Assembly (NCBI GenBank): GCA_036924085.1 | Contig: JAVGWX010000005.1 | Span: 40,927,664-40,991,663 of the forward strand | From: Ariolimax columbianus | Lineage: Eukaryota > Mollusca > Gastropoda > Stylommatophora > Arionidae | DNA length: 64,000 nucleotides | Reading direction: 5' to 3' | Part shown: positions 21,611 to 31,682 of the stretch, one piece after another | Layout of the letters: every line of letters starts with the position of its first letter | Position numbering within the stretch: the first letter of the stretch is position 1 | Program-made: the position numbers and the translations under genes | Notes under the pieces: generated by a model | The model's database searches: none | Told to the model about the DNA's origin: nothing | Seen by the model: only the letters and a program-made list of their open reading frames with translations

Positions 21611-22284
21611 TTCTAAATCTTGTCCTGAGTTTTAAAATATGAAAAATAAAGACTTGCTCCGACGTACGAACTACAAATTGTATTAATCAAGGACAAGACA
21701 AACGAGAAAGACACACACATGGCAGAAAAACACACATGGCATTTAAACTAAGGAAAATAACATAAATGTGACAATATTGAAAGTAAAAATGTGAAAAGAA
21801 ATTAATGAAAGTGAACTTTCTTTGATCTTAGTCAAAAAAGCAAATCCGTGACAATAAGTTAACTGAATCTTGTATATTTTAAATCACACGCGTGTTTTCT
21901 AATATTTACAGTAAATCACATTTACTTGTAATTTTCCTCTAGTACACATCCATAACTTCCATAGTGCATTCCAAAATTTTAAACACATTCTCGCTCAATT
22001 TTATAAAAAAACTACTAAACATATAACCGTAATTGTTTTGCAAGCAATATTGCATTTCTTACGACCTTTAGATTTCATGTTTAACGAATTCACAAAAAAT
22101 GTAATTTTTGCATAGAGCTGTTTCAAAAAATATAATTTTGCACATGCACAAAACAATGTTAATTAAACCTTAGATTTTAAAGTAATACACTAAATGATGG
22201 CGACGTTTTCAAAGAGGCGTATCCATATTACATGTGGCAACATTTAATGAGGCGTTGGAACTTTACTCCACGAGTATATTTAGA
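21611..22284. other. Spacer, nothing recognised
   Basis: Very AT-rich, with A and T runs; no coding similarity. The last 80 bp before the K fragment may be diverged LINE sequence, but I cannot show it. Confidence 0.45.
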
Positions 22285-22722
22285 GATGCCATCAACGGGT
22301 TGACGGATAACAGATGCGGATCTCTGAGAATGGGTAAGAAGGTTCGATGAAACAGATCTTGACTGTGTTATGGAAATTAACGCTGCAAAGACATAATTAA
22401 TTACCAACAACGCCGAAGTCTTCAACGGTGGGGTAAAAGCTAATGACCAGGAACTCGAAGTGGTCGACCATTTTAAATATCTGGGATCAATTGTCAATGT
22501 TGATTAATCAAAATGGTATTGGCCAGAATAGCACAGATAATAGTGGCGCTTGCACAGCTGAACAAAATATGGCAAGACAAACGATTAGCCATATGTACGA
22601 AGATCAGATTAATGCGTAAATTTGTTCTGTATGTATTCCTCTATGCTTGATATACATGGACAATTACAGCTGACTTGCAAAGGAGGATACGGCCTCGGGG
22701 ATGAGATATTTACGAATCCTTC
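22285..22722 (+). mobile_element. Family K LINE copy 3, left part
   Basis: Collinear with K copy 1 at 28.90-29.34 kb and K copy 2. It starts after the RT active site (near gacgggtt), with EWVRRF and TDLDCVMEINAAKT words in frame fragments, and continues through FKYLGSIVN to LYVFLYA. Unlike copies 1 and 2 it keeps TAT at the tyrosine of the VLYxFLYA motif. It breaks off at 22722 and resumes at about 24911 after the CR1-like insertion. Confidence 0.8.
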
Positions 22723-22723
22723 T

Positions 22724-22745
22724 AAACTTAACTTAAGTTAAGTTT
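22724..22745. repeat. Perfect 22-bp palindrome at the K/L boundary
   Basis: aaacttaactt followed by its exact reverse complement aagttaagttt. It is enclosed by a second inverted pair, cttctaaact (22719-22728) and agtttagaag (22765-22774). Confidence 0.9.
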
Positions 22746-22821
22746 AACTTAACGTCTTTAAACTAGTTTAGAAGACCCTGCAGAGTCTGTATACAACCAG
22801 TTACATTTACATCACCTTGCT

Positions 22822-23058
22822 CTAAAAGCTAAGCGCATCCAGTGTATTCTTAAATGCATTAACTGTCCCTGCCTCCACTACATCCCCTGGCAATGCATTC
22901 CAAGCAGACACCGCTCTCTGACTAAAAAAATATTTCCTAATATCTAATCTGGACCTCTCTTTAGCCAGCTTGTAGCTATGCCCTCTTGTTGTGGGTGGGT
23001 GGCTGTATTTAAAAAAAATCGAATTGTTATAGTCTAATGTATCCATTCCTCTGATCAT
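22822..23058 (-). pseudogene. C-terminal domain of CR1-like LINE L copy 1
   Basis: Seventy-eight codons: IRGMDTLDYNNSIFFKYS, then TRGHSYKLAKERSRLDIRKY and FFSQRAVSAWNALPGDVVEA. This is the conserved tail of CR1/L2-like polymerases. Separated from the RT by stops between 23060 and 23285. Confidence 0.85.
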
Positions 23059-23285
23059 CTTATAAACCTGTATTAAGTCACCACGAATTCTTCTCTCTTC
23101 AAGACACTGTAGGCCGGTTTTTCTGAGTCTTTCCTCATAATTGTAATTCTAGAATCCCACTATCATCTTTGTCGCTTTTTAAAAAAAATGTTCTAGCATG
23201 TTTATATCCTGTCTATGATAAGGACTCCACACCTCTACACAGTACTCCAATCTAGGTCTAACTAAAGCTTTATACAGTTTGACTA

Positions 23286-24625
23286 TCACTTCCTCGCTCC
23301 TATATTTATTTGTATCATACCTAACATTGCATTTGCATTTTTCACTGCTACCTTAACTTGCTCACTCACCTTTCCTGTATGATCTATTATAACCCCTAGG
23401 TCCCTTTCCTTATCTATCATTCTAATATTGTTCTTTCCCATTCTGTAATTATGTTCCATATTGGCTCTACCCATGTGGATGACTGTACATTTATCTACAT
23501 TAAACTCCATTTGCCAGCTTACAGACCATTCTAGAATTTTATCTAAATCCGACTTCAATAAATCCACTTCCGCTTTAGATGAGACACTACTGCATAGTTT
23601 TGTGTCATCAGCAAAATTTGCAATCATGGATCTCATATCAATGTCCAAATCATTTATATATATCAAGAATAAAATTGGTCCCAAAACCGAGCCCTGTGGC
23701 ACACCACTTTTCACTTCACACCACTCAATGTACTCCTTATTTATGCCCACCCTCTGCCTTCTTCCCGTTGACCAATTTTCAATCCATTTGGCAACTTCCC
23801 CACCTATTCCATGTGATTTTAACTTTCGAAATAATCTGTGATGAGGTACTCTATCAAAGGCCTTTGCAAAATCTAGATAAATAACGTCCACTGGCTCCCC
23901 ATATCTATCATTTTAGTAACCTCCTCCATGAATTCTAATATATTTGTTAAGCATGATCTCCCTCTAGTAAACCCATGCTGACTTTTTTTAATTAGATTAA
24001 ATTTGTCTAAATGCATTACACTGTTTTCTTTGATTATTGACTCTAACAATTTACAGACTATGCTCGTTAAACTCACCAGTCTATAATTCGCTGAATCAGA
24101 TTATTTTGCCTTTTTTGAAAAGGGGATCACTTCTGCATCTTTCCAATCCCGTGGAACAATCCCTTTTGTAAGTGATTGAGAACATAATATAGCCAATGGT
24201 TTTGCTAGTTGGTCTATAATTTCATACAGCAATTTTGGATGGATACCATCTTGACTTGGACATTTATCCACTTTCAACCCCTGCAATTTTTTAAAAACCA
24301 TTTCCTCTGCAATACAGATTGATCTTAATCCCACTGTATCCATGTCTCTTTGAAAAATATCTATAGGATCTGGGATCTTGGAGAAGTCCTCTTTTGTGTA
24401 GACTGTGCCAAAGTACTGATTTAGTAGATTAGCTCCCTCCCTATTCTCACTTATTATTTTCCCTGTACTGTCTATGAGAGGGCCTACTTTGTCTTTCGTT
24501 CTTTGTTTATTTCTAACATAAGAGAAGCAGCTTTTACTGTCAGTCTTGATCCTCTGAGCAAGTTTTTTTTCGAAGTCTATTTTTGCTGTTTTATTCGATT
24601 TCTGAGATATGTTCTGCTTGTCCAA
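23286..24625 (-). pseudogene. Reverse transcriptase of CR1-like LINE L copy 1
   Basis: Three consecutive minus-strand frames. 24625-24101: KLAQRIKTDSKSCFSYVRNK, linker and finger, with DKCPSQDGIHPKLLYEI where the canonical text is (A)PGxDGIxP. 24076-23873: SIVCKLLESIIKENSVMHL and SQHGFTRGRSCLTNILEFM. 23891-23286: VIYLDFAKAFDRVPHHRL (motif A, Asp present), SGVPQGSVLGPILFLIYIND (motif B), NFADDTKLCSS (active site intact, about 23600-23625) and ERDLGVIIDHTGK. Only two frameshifts (near 24090 and 23880) separate the parts, so the copy is comparatively young. Confidence 0.88.
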
Positions 24626-24910
24626 ATATTTTAAATATGTTTCTTTTGATTTACCTGCATCTATGTACTTTTTTCCATGCTTTATTTTTCGCTCTTCTAT
24701 ATTTCACTACAAACCTAGTTTTCCACTTTTTACGCTTGGGGTTTTAACGTTTCTAGAACTGTTTTAAAACTCTCCCACTCCTGTTCAACATCTGTTCCTA
24801 CGACAATATCTTTCCAGATTATGTGATTCGCTGCCTCTTTCATCCTCTTAACATCTGCCTTAGAATAGTCGTATGTTCGCGTGTGTATGTTTACTTATTC
24901 CCTGCAATAC

Positions 24911-25262
24911 ACGGCACATACAAGGAACGAGTTACAAATGAGGAAATACGAGAAAGAATTATAACAGCAAAAGGGCCTTTTGAAGACCTCTTGGCAACGG
25001 TCAAAAGACGGAAACTCGTTTGATACGCCACATAGCTAGATCAAACGGTTTTGCAAATACGATCATGCACGGAAAAGTGCAAGGTGGACGTTGAAGAGGT
25101 CGTCCCAAACATAGATGGTAGGACAACATAAAGGAATGGGCCGATCTCCAACCAGAAGAGGCACAGGCAGCGACCACTGACAGGGAGGAGTGGCGAGACT
25201 TTGTGGGGGTGCCTTCATGTGTGGCACAACTACCTCACCGGTGACGGGATGACTTGACTTTT
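24911..25262 (+). mobile_element. Family K LINE copy 3, right part
   Basis: Resumes K sequence after the CR1-like insertion: KERVTNEEIRERIITAKGPF, EDLLATVKRRKL, then degraded RRGRPK and EWADLQPEEAQ words. It ends at gatgacttgactt, a decayed form of the TGACC-repeat tail of copies 1 and 2. Confidence 0.8.
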
Positions 25263-25461
25263 ACGTGAAGTTATATGTTCTTTTGCTAACGAATTGTGTT
25301 CTGCTTCTTTTTAAGACATGAGTCCTGAACGAGACTATGATTTTGAGATCGTCACATGACTCAAGTTGACCACGAAAGATTCGTTGTGCAAAGCTGAAAA
25401 ATAATGTATCAGTTGTTGCTGTTGTTTTTCCACCATAAAAAAATAGGACCACTCTATCTGA

Positions 25462-26028
25462 TCATACCGCTGAAAAAACATCGTAGTATTTGGTGACACG
25501 AATGTGACTGAAAGTATCGATAGTCAGTAAAGATAGTGAATCGTCACTATTGCAGTCTTGATCAGTTGATGTACTTTCTTGGGACGTAGTAATAAAGTTT
25601 GTATTCATAAAGATGTAATTTTTAATATATTGTGATGCAATTTGTGGAGGTGTCAGCAACTGAGATTGGCATGTGAATTGCTCCTTTTCTAATACTGACG
25701 ATTCGAAGAGATTAACTACTGCTAAGGAATGGATAAAATGCAACCCATCTCGTTGCCAGTATGTTTCTTCCTCTTGGAGCACATTCTTTTCACATTTACT
25801 CCAGTGCTCAATATCTATTGCAGAGAGGGCACCACGTGTCAATTCTTTAACATCACACAGTTTGAAAGTCGTGTTCTGTGTGAAAACTTGAGCTTTGACT
25901 GCCACCCACACAAGTTCTAAGGTGATGAGGTGGGAAGAAATGAGTTTTCCAACACATTCCTGGAAATCTTTATTATTAATTATACCGGAATGTGTTACTG
26001 TAAAACTTTTATTGGTATAACAAAACAT
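25462..26028 (-). pseudogene. Tc1/mariner-superfamily transposase remnant, copy 2 (C-terminal, internal deletion)
   Basis: An open 188-codon minus-strand frame. Residues about 13-30 (GIINNKDFQECVGKLIS) resemble the MNxxxFxEWxEK region after the first catalytic Asp. It jumps directly to LITLELVWVAVKAQV, the (N)PIELVWAxVK segment around the third acidic residue, then TFKLCDVKELTRGALSAIDI and EHWSKCEKNVLQEEETYWQR, the expected tail helices. The second Asp region is absent. The motif at the third site reads TLELVW, keeping the Glu. It is of the same broad type as the remnant at 8.77-9.59 kb but too diverged to be the same family. Possibly a domesticated fragment because the frame is open, but deletion of the core argues for a relic. 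Confidence 0.7.
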
Positions 26029-26297
26029 ACCAAATTATTTTACTAATCCTAAATAAGCAAAAATTTACAGGAGTACAGTTTTAAATCGGCATAGAATACT
26101 TTCTTAAGGTCGTGACTTTTATTAATACCTACACACATTTAATTACATTCTATCAAGGAGATTATTCAACATAAATCGCTAAAGTTGTTCAGCAATTTTG
26201 TAATGAAATATCGTATTTTGTGTGTTAATTTATTACTTATAGTTATATTTTAATTCATTAATAAGATCAGAAGCAATTTTCTAATAAACTGCATGTC
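26029..26297. other. Spacer, nothing recognised
   Basis: AT-rich, no supported feature. Confidence 0.5.
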
Positions 26298-26668
26298 AGA
26301 TCAAAATGGGATCAAGATGCCGAGCAGCGTATGAGCTGCAGTGGTCAGCGACCCTTGGCTAACTGCTAGTGTCAGGGCCAGCGAACCAAAGCTGCCAAGA
26401 CCTTTCTACACCTCCACTCAGTGATCTTGTATAACAGGCTGCAGCATGGCAGGCTGGCTAAGGAGAAGTAATCGAAGAGGGAATACTAACCCGGTACTCA
26501 ATAAATGCATGCTGAAGTCGGATGTTTTGGATCGAAAGGTGCAAATATTACAGTCAAGCTGTAAAACTACGATACAAGGCATTCCGTTCTCTGGACTACA
26601 TTCTGCTACTTAAGCCCTTTCAGGGTTTGGTAGCGAGAGATTGAAACGAACGAAGCCAAGCCAAGCCA
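26298..26668 (+). mobile_element. Family C SINE-like retroposon copy 2
   Basis: Opposite orientation to 14533-14897 and about as long: head gggatcaagatgccgagcag, centre with caagacctttctacacctcc, and an AAGCC tail (gaagccaagccaagcc). Target duplications are unclear. It carries more differences from copy 1 than expected for recent siblings. Confidence 0.8.
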
Positions 26669-26679
26669 AAAGTTTCAGA

Positions 26680-27003
26680 GCAATGAGAGTTAGAGACGAC
26701 AGCTTTAACCCCACCACCATTAAGACACGCAAAAGGCTATCATTGTGCCAATCTGGAAAAACAAAGACATAAAAAAATATTGCAACACCAGCCGGAGAAT
26801 ATCGCTTCTAGGCCACAAGGAAAACTGTTCGCGAAAGTTCTGAAACAGAGAAGACCGCCTATGCTTTAACCGCAGCTGAGTGGGGCACAATTTAGTTTCT
26901 GACGAGGTAGGATCTGCATAGGCGCTCTATCTACACAGAGACAACTACGCGTAACAAACAACGAATACGATCGTAAACTCAATGTGGCTTTCATAGATCA
27001 ACT
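26680..27003 (+). mobile_element. LINE fragment J copy 2 (RT finger region)
   Basis: Degenerate + strand sequence with IVPIWKNKDIKKYCNTSRRI then SLLGH, the V(V/I)PLWKxKGxxxxCxNYRGIxLLS segment of RTE-like RTs, and KLNVAFIDQ, the motif A region. Multiple stops. The CR1-like copy at 27.0 kb breaks it. Confidence 0.65.
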
Positions 27004-27760
27004 AATTTTCAATCCTTTGGGCAACTTTCCCACCTAATCCATGTGATTTTAACTTTTTCAATAATCTCCGATGTGGAATACTCTATCAAAAGCCTTTGGA
27101 AAATCTAGATAAATTAAATTCACTGGTTCCTCCTTATCTATCATTTTAGTAACATCCTCCATGAATTCCAATAGATTTGTTAATCATGATCTCCCTCTAG
27201 TAAACCTATGCTGAATATCTCTTATTAGATTAAACCTGTCTGGATGCATTGCAATGTTTTCTTTGATTATTGATCCTAACAATTTACAGACTATGCTTGT
27301 TAAACTTACCGGTCAATAATTTGTTGGATTTGATGTCTTTCTCTTTTTGAATAAAGAGATCACTCCTGCATCTTTCTAATCTCTTGGAACAATTCCTTTT
27401 GCAAGTGATTCAGAACATAATATAGCTAAATGTTTTACTAGTTGGTCTCTAATTTTAAACAGTAATTTTAGATTGATGCCATCTGGACCTGGACATTTAT
27501 CCACTTTTAATTTCTCAAATCTAAAAAAAACACATTTTTTTGTTTATTTCTAACATAAAAAAGAAGCTTTTACTATCAGTTTTGCTCCTATTAGAAAGTT
27601 TTTTTGCTATTTTAATCACTTTCTGAGCTATGTTTTGCTTGTCCAAATATTTTAAATGTTTCTTTCGATGTACCTGTCTCTCTTTATTTTTTCCATGTTT
27701 TATTTTTAGCTCTTCTATATTTAACTATAAATTCAGTTACCCACTTGTTTATGCTTGGTG
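27004..27760 (-). mobile_element. Family L LINE copy 2 (CR1-like), RT core only
   Basis: Collinear with copy 1 from about 23.79 kb to 24.72 kb (for example ccatgtgattttaacttt, ctatcaaaagcctttgg, gatctccctctagtaaacc, ttctctgattattg-like blocks), with a gap of about 200 bp near 27520. It covers the RT finger to motif A on the minus strand. Many stops; no active-site box in this segment. Confidence 0.85.
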
Positions 27761-27764
27761 TTTA

Positions 27765-28095
27765 CCTCTCTACATGAAACACATTCCACTTTTAGTAATA
27801 ACTTATGGATGCGAAACATGGTCAGCGACACAAATTCTACAGAAGCAGATTAAATCATGCGAGCTAAAATTCTACGGTTGGGTACTCAAAATATCATGGA
27901 TAGCAGAACAGAAAAACTCAGAAATCCTACCGGAGCTTGATATAGAACGAAACTGGCTAGTAGACAACATTAAGTCTAGGAAATTAACACTTTGGTCATG
28001 TAAAACGTCACAATAAACTATATAAAACGATGCTAGAGGGGTATGATGCTTGGTAAAAGAAGTGGAGGCAGGCCGAGTAGAAGATAAACAAAGCG
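27765..28095 (+). mobile_element. LINE fragment P copy 2 (C-terminal region)
   Basis: Reads VITYGCETWSATQILQKQIK, KISWIAEQKNSEILPELDIE and RNWLVDNIKSRKLTLWSC, then by a frameshift FGHVKRHNKLYKTMLEGYDA. The minus-strand copy at 43.24-44.33 kb has the equivalents KILKIPWTEKKTNADIRQKL and YFGHIKRHNCLERTV, so both belong to one family. Confidence 0.7.
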
Positions 28096-28197
28096 ATATT
28101 TATCACATTCGATATGTATTATTGAGAGTTTCATTTCTTTTTTTTTTCTAGGTGATATATACAATCGTAGATTGTTTCATTGCTTGAGAAGTATTTT

Positions 28198-29703
28198 TTT
28201 TATGCAATGTCACGATGACAGTGGCGATATCCAGTGGTGACACAGCGTATTGATGAATATACTACTTCCTGATGGAGAGGTAGTGGTGGAAGGCCTGACA
28301 CACATCTGCAACAAAATATGGGCGACAGGAAAATGGCCGGAATTATGGACCAATTCATAAGTCTGGAAACCCAAAGCTGTGCCAAAATTACAGAACAATA
28401 AGCCTCATCAACCACCCTAGCAAGGTCATGCTTAGATTAATCCTCGACCGATTGAAACCCCAAGCAGAGAACATCATTGCCGAGAAGCAAGCAGGGTTCA
28501 GCCAGGGAAGAAGCACTACAGAACAGATATTTAATATAAGGCTGCTAAGCGAGAAATATCTAGAACTGCAGCAAACACTGTATCATGTGTTTGTAGATTT
28601 TAAGAAGGCTTTTGATATGGTATGACATAAAGCGCTTTTGGGCAACCATGAGGATGTATAATATCAACAGAAATATTAGAACGGTCCTTCAACACCTATA
28701 CAACAAGGCGTCTAGTGCAGTTCTTGTGAATGGGAGACGAGGAGACTGGTTTCGCACATCAGTTGGTGTGAGACAGGGGTGTACACTCTCTCCAACTCTT
28801 TTCAATATATTCCTTAAAGGAATTATGAGTGAGGCACTTGGAGGTCACGTTAGTAATGTCAAGATAGGGGGCCGAACGATTACCAACCTTCGTTTTGCAG
28901 ATGATATAGACGGGTTGGCGGGTTGAGAAGCAGAACACCAGGAATGGGTCAGAAGGCTCGATGAAACAGCTCTTGACTATGGTATGGAGATAAACGCTGT
29001 AAAGACAAAATTAATGACCAACAACACCACGGGCTTCAACAGCAGGATAAAAGCTAACGGTCAGGAACGCGAAGTGGTTGACCGTTTTAAATATCTTTGG
29101 TCGATTGTCAGTGATGAAGGATCAAAATGTGAGGTGTTGACCAGAATAGCACAGACAATAGCGGCGCTTGCACGGCTTAACAAAATCTGGCAAGATAACC
29201 GGTTAGCACTGTGCACGAAAATCAGATTAATGCGTAAACTGGTCCTATAAATATTCCTCTATGCGTGTGAGACATTGACAGTTACATCTGACCTTCAACG
29301 AAGGATCCATGCCTTAGAGATGAGATATTTCTAAAAACTTTTAAACGTCACGTACAAAGATCGAGTTACAAATGAGGAAATACGAGATAAAATTACAGCA
29401 GCAATAGGGCCTTTCGAAGACTTCTTGGCAACTGTCAAAAGAAGGAAACTCACGTGGTACGGTCACATATCGAGATCAAATGGTCTTGCAAACACAATCC
29501 TCCACGGAAAGGTGCATGGCAGACGAAGAAGAGGCCGGCCCAAAAAGAGATGGGAGGACAACATAAGAGAATGGACAAGTCTCCGACCAGAAGAGTCACA
29601 GGCAGCGGCATCTGCCAGAGAGGGGTTGCGTGGGATTGTGAGGATGTCTTCATGTGTGCCCCAACGACCTCAACGGTTACGGGATGACCTGACCTGACCT
29701 GAC
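28198..29703 (+). mobile_element. Family K LINE copy 1 with TGACC-repeat tail
   Basis: 5'-truncated LINE of about 1.5 kb. It opens in the RT finger (EGLTHICNKIWATGKWPELW), continues with RLILDRLKPQAENII and AGFSQGRSTTEQIFNIRLLS, motif A FDFKKAFD (VDFKKAFDMV), motif B GVRQGCTLSPTLFNIFLKGI and active site LRFADDIDGL (28886-28915). The C-terminal VKRRKLTWYGHISRSNGLAN and RRRRGRPKKRWEDNIREW region follows. It ends in (TGACC)n at 29684-29703. Lesions: TGA at 28623-28625 for a Trp codon, an extra T in gcgcttttgggc just after, a stop after GLAG near 28925, and TAA in LVLxIFLYA at 29248-29250. Confidence 0.88.
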
Positions 29704-30391
29704 TTCCTGATAACATTCTTGATTGTTGAATACAGTAACATAAACTACAGGTGCCTGACCTGTACAAACTGATCGTCCTGCGTGGCTTCCAATTTCCCCG
29801 CTTGTCCGTCCGGTACCAAACAACAGCCCAGAAACATGACGTAAGACACCATTAGAACCTATTTAAAACAGACAGAAATAATTATCACGTTTACATATTA
29901 ATACATATTATAAGCGAGAAGATTTTATATCGATACAATTTGTAAAAACCTTTTCACCATTACATGAACAATCTTTGTCATTTTACCGCTTGCTGAATGC
30001 AGAAAACGTATGTCGCTACTTAAGTGTATAGAACGTGCGGGAATGTGTGACTAAGCAACTTGCTTTCTACCGCACGTGGACAGCGTTAGCAATTGGGTCG
30101 TCTTGCATTCTGTCCTTTAGAGCTGCTTGTTTTTTCTTGTACCTCAGTAATGGTTCTCTTCCCATCGATGGCTGCACATTGTGTGATTGCAGTGTGTCAG
30201 GCAGAGTCATTAAGACCAAACAGCTCTTAGAAGGACATTCTTTAATACCGATAAAAAAGTGTTTGGAACACAATCAATAAAACGACTAAAATGGCAATCC
30301 AAATATCTAGTATTTTTCTAGACCAATTAATGAATTTGTGATTTGGTTTTGATCATTGGTCCAGTTGCACTAATAATTAGCTTCTAATTAA
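29704..30391. other. Spacer between the two K copies
   Basis: About 690 bp of unique AT-rich DNA lying between the tails of two oppositely oriented K elements. It contains an 81-codon open frame on + (30035-30280) with no recognisable domain. Confidence 0.5.
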
Positions 30392-31682
30392 TGCTGGTCA
30401 GGTCAGGTCAGGTCATCCTGTAACCGGTGAGGTCGTTGGGGCACACAAGAAGACATCGTCACAACTCCACGCCATCCCTCTCTGTCAGATGCCACTGCCT
30501 GTGACTCTTCTGGTCGGAGACTGGTCCATTCTTTTATGTTGTCCTCCCATCTCTTTTTGGGCCGGCCTCTTCGTCGTCTGCCATGCACCTTCCCGCGGAG
30601 GATTGTGTTTGCAAGACCATTTGATCTCGATATGTGACCGTACCAAATGAGTTTCCTTCTTTTGACAGTTGCCAAAAGATCTTCGAAAGGCCCTATTACC
30701 GTTGTAATTCTATTTCGGATTTCCTCGTTTGTAACACGATCTTTGTACGTGACGTTTAAATTTTTTCGCAAACATCTCATCTCCAAGGCCTATATCCTAC
30801 GATGAAGGTCAGCTGTAACTGTCCATGTCTCACACGCATAGAGAAATATTTACAGGACCAGTGAACGCATTGATCTGATTTTCGTGCGTAGTGCTAACCG
30901 TTTATCTTGCCAGATTTTGTTAAGCCGTGCAAGCGCCGCTATTGTCTGTGCTATTCTGGCCAACACTTCACATTTTGATCCTTCATCACTGACAATCGAC
31001 CAAAGATATTTAAAACGGTCAACTACTTCGAGTTCTTGACCGTTTGCTTTTATCTTGCTGTTGAAGCCCGTAGCGTTGTTTGTCATTAGCTTTGTCTTTC
31101 CAGCGTTTATCTCCATACCATAGTCAAGAGCTGTTTCATCGAGCCTTCTGACCCATTCCTGGAGTTCTGCTTCTGAACCCACCAACCCGTCGATATCATC
31201 TGCAAAACGAAGGTTGGTAATCGTTCGGCCCCCTATCTTGACAGTACCAACGTGACATCCAAGTGCCTCACTCATAATTCCTTTAAGGAATATATTGAAA
31301 AGAGTTGGAGAGAGTGTACAGCCCTGTCTCACACCAACTGATTTGCGAAACCAGTCTCCTTGTCTCCCATTCACAAGAACTGCACTAGACGCCTTGTTGT
31401 ACAGGTGTTCAAGGACCGTTCTAATATTTCTGTTGATATTATACAACCTCATGGTTGCCCAAAAGCGCTTTATGTCATACCCTATCAAACGCCTTCTTTA
31501 AATCTACAAACACATGATACAGTGTTTGCTGCTGTTCTAGATATTTCTCGCTTAGCAGCCTTATATTAAATATATGTTCTGTAGTGCTTCTTCCCTGTCT
31601 GAACCGTGCTTGCTCCTCGGCAATAATGTTCTCTGCTTGGGGTTTCAATCGGTCGAGGATTAATTTAAGCATGACCTTGAAG
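30392..31682 (-). mobile_element. Family K LINE copy 2 with TGACC-repeat tail
   Basis: Mirror image of copy 1, starting on the minus strand at about 31682 (KVMLKLILDRLKPQAENIIA) and ending in the tail at 30392-30418. It keeps GVRQGCTLSPTLFNIFLKGI, LRFADDIDGL (near 31205) and the intact C-terminal frame MEMRCLRKNLNVTYKDRVTN to 30403. It shares three lesions with copy 1: TGA in place of the Trp after FDRV (31475-31477), the extra T that follows, and TAA in LVLxIFLYA (30850-30852). Its 5' truncation point differs from copy 1. Confidence 0.88.

Larger units (their letters stand above)
22765..24890 (-). mobile_element. Family L LINE copy 1 (CR1-like), inserted in K copy 3
   Basis: Minus-strand LINE of about 2.1 kb lacking the endonuclease. 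Its 5' region at 24890-24660 contains the linker (KEAANHIIWKDIVVGTD; VEQEWESFKTVLET). The RT occupies 24625-23286 and the C-terminal signature lies at 23058-22822. The wording SQHGFTRGRSCLTN, FADDTKL and the end motif RKYFFSQRAVSAWNALPG are those of CR1-like elements. Its 3' side ends near 22765-22775 beside the palindrome. It separates the two halves of K copy 3, so it inserted later. Confidence 0.85.

Noticed and set aside
25673..25920. Plus-strand open frames opposite the 188-codon transposase frame
   Set aside because: Antisense shadows without motif.
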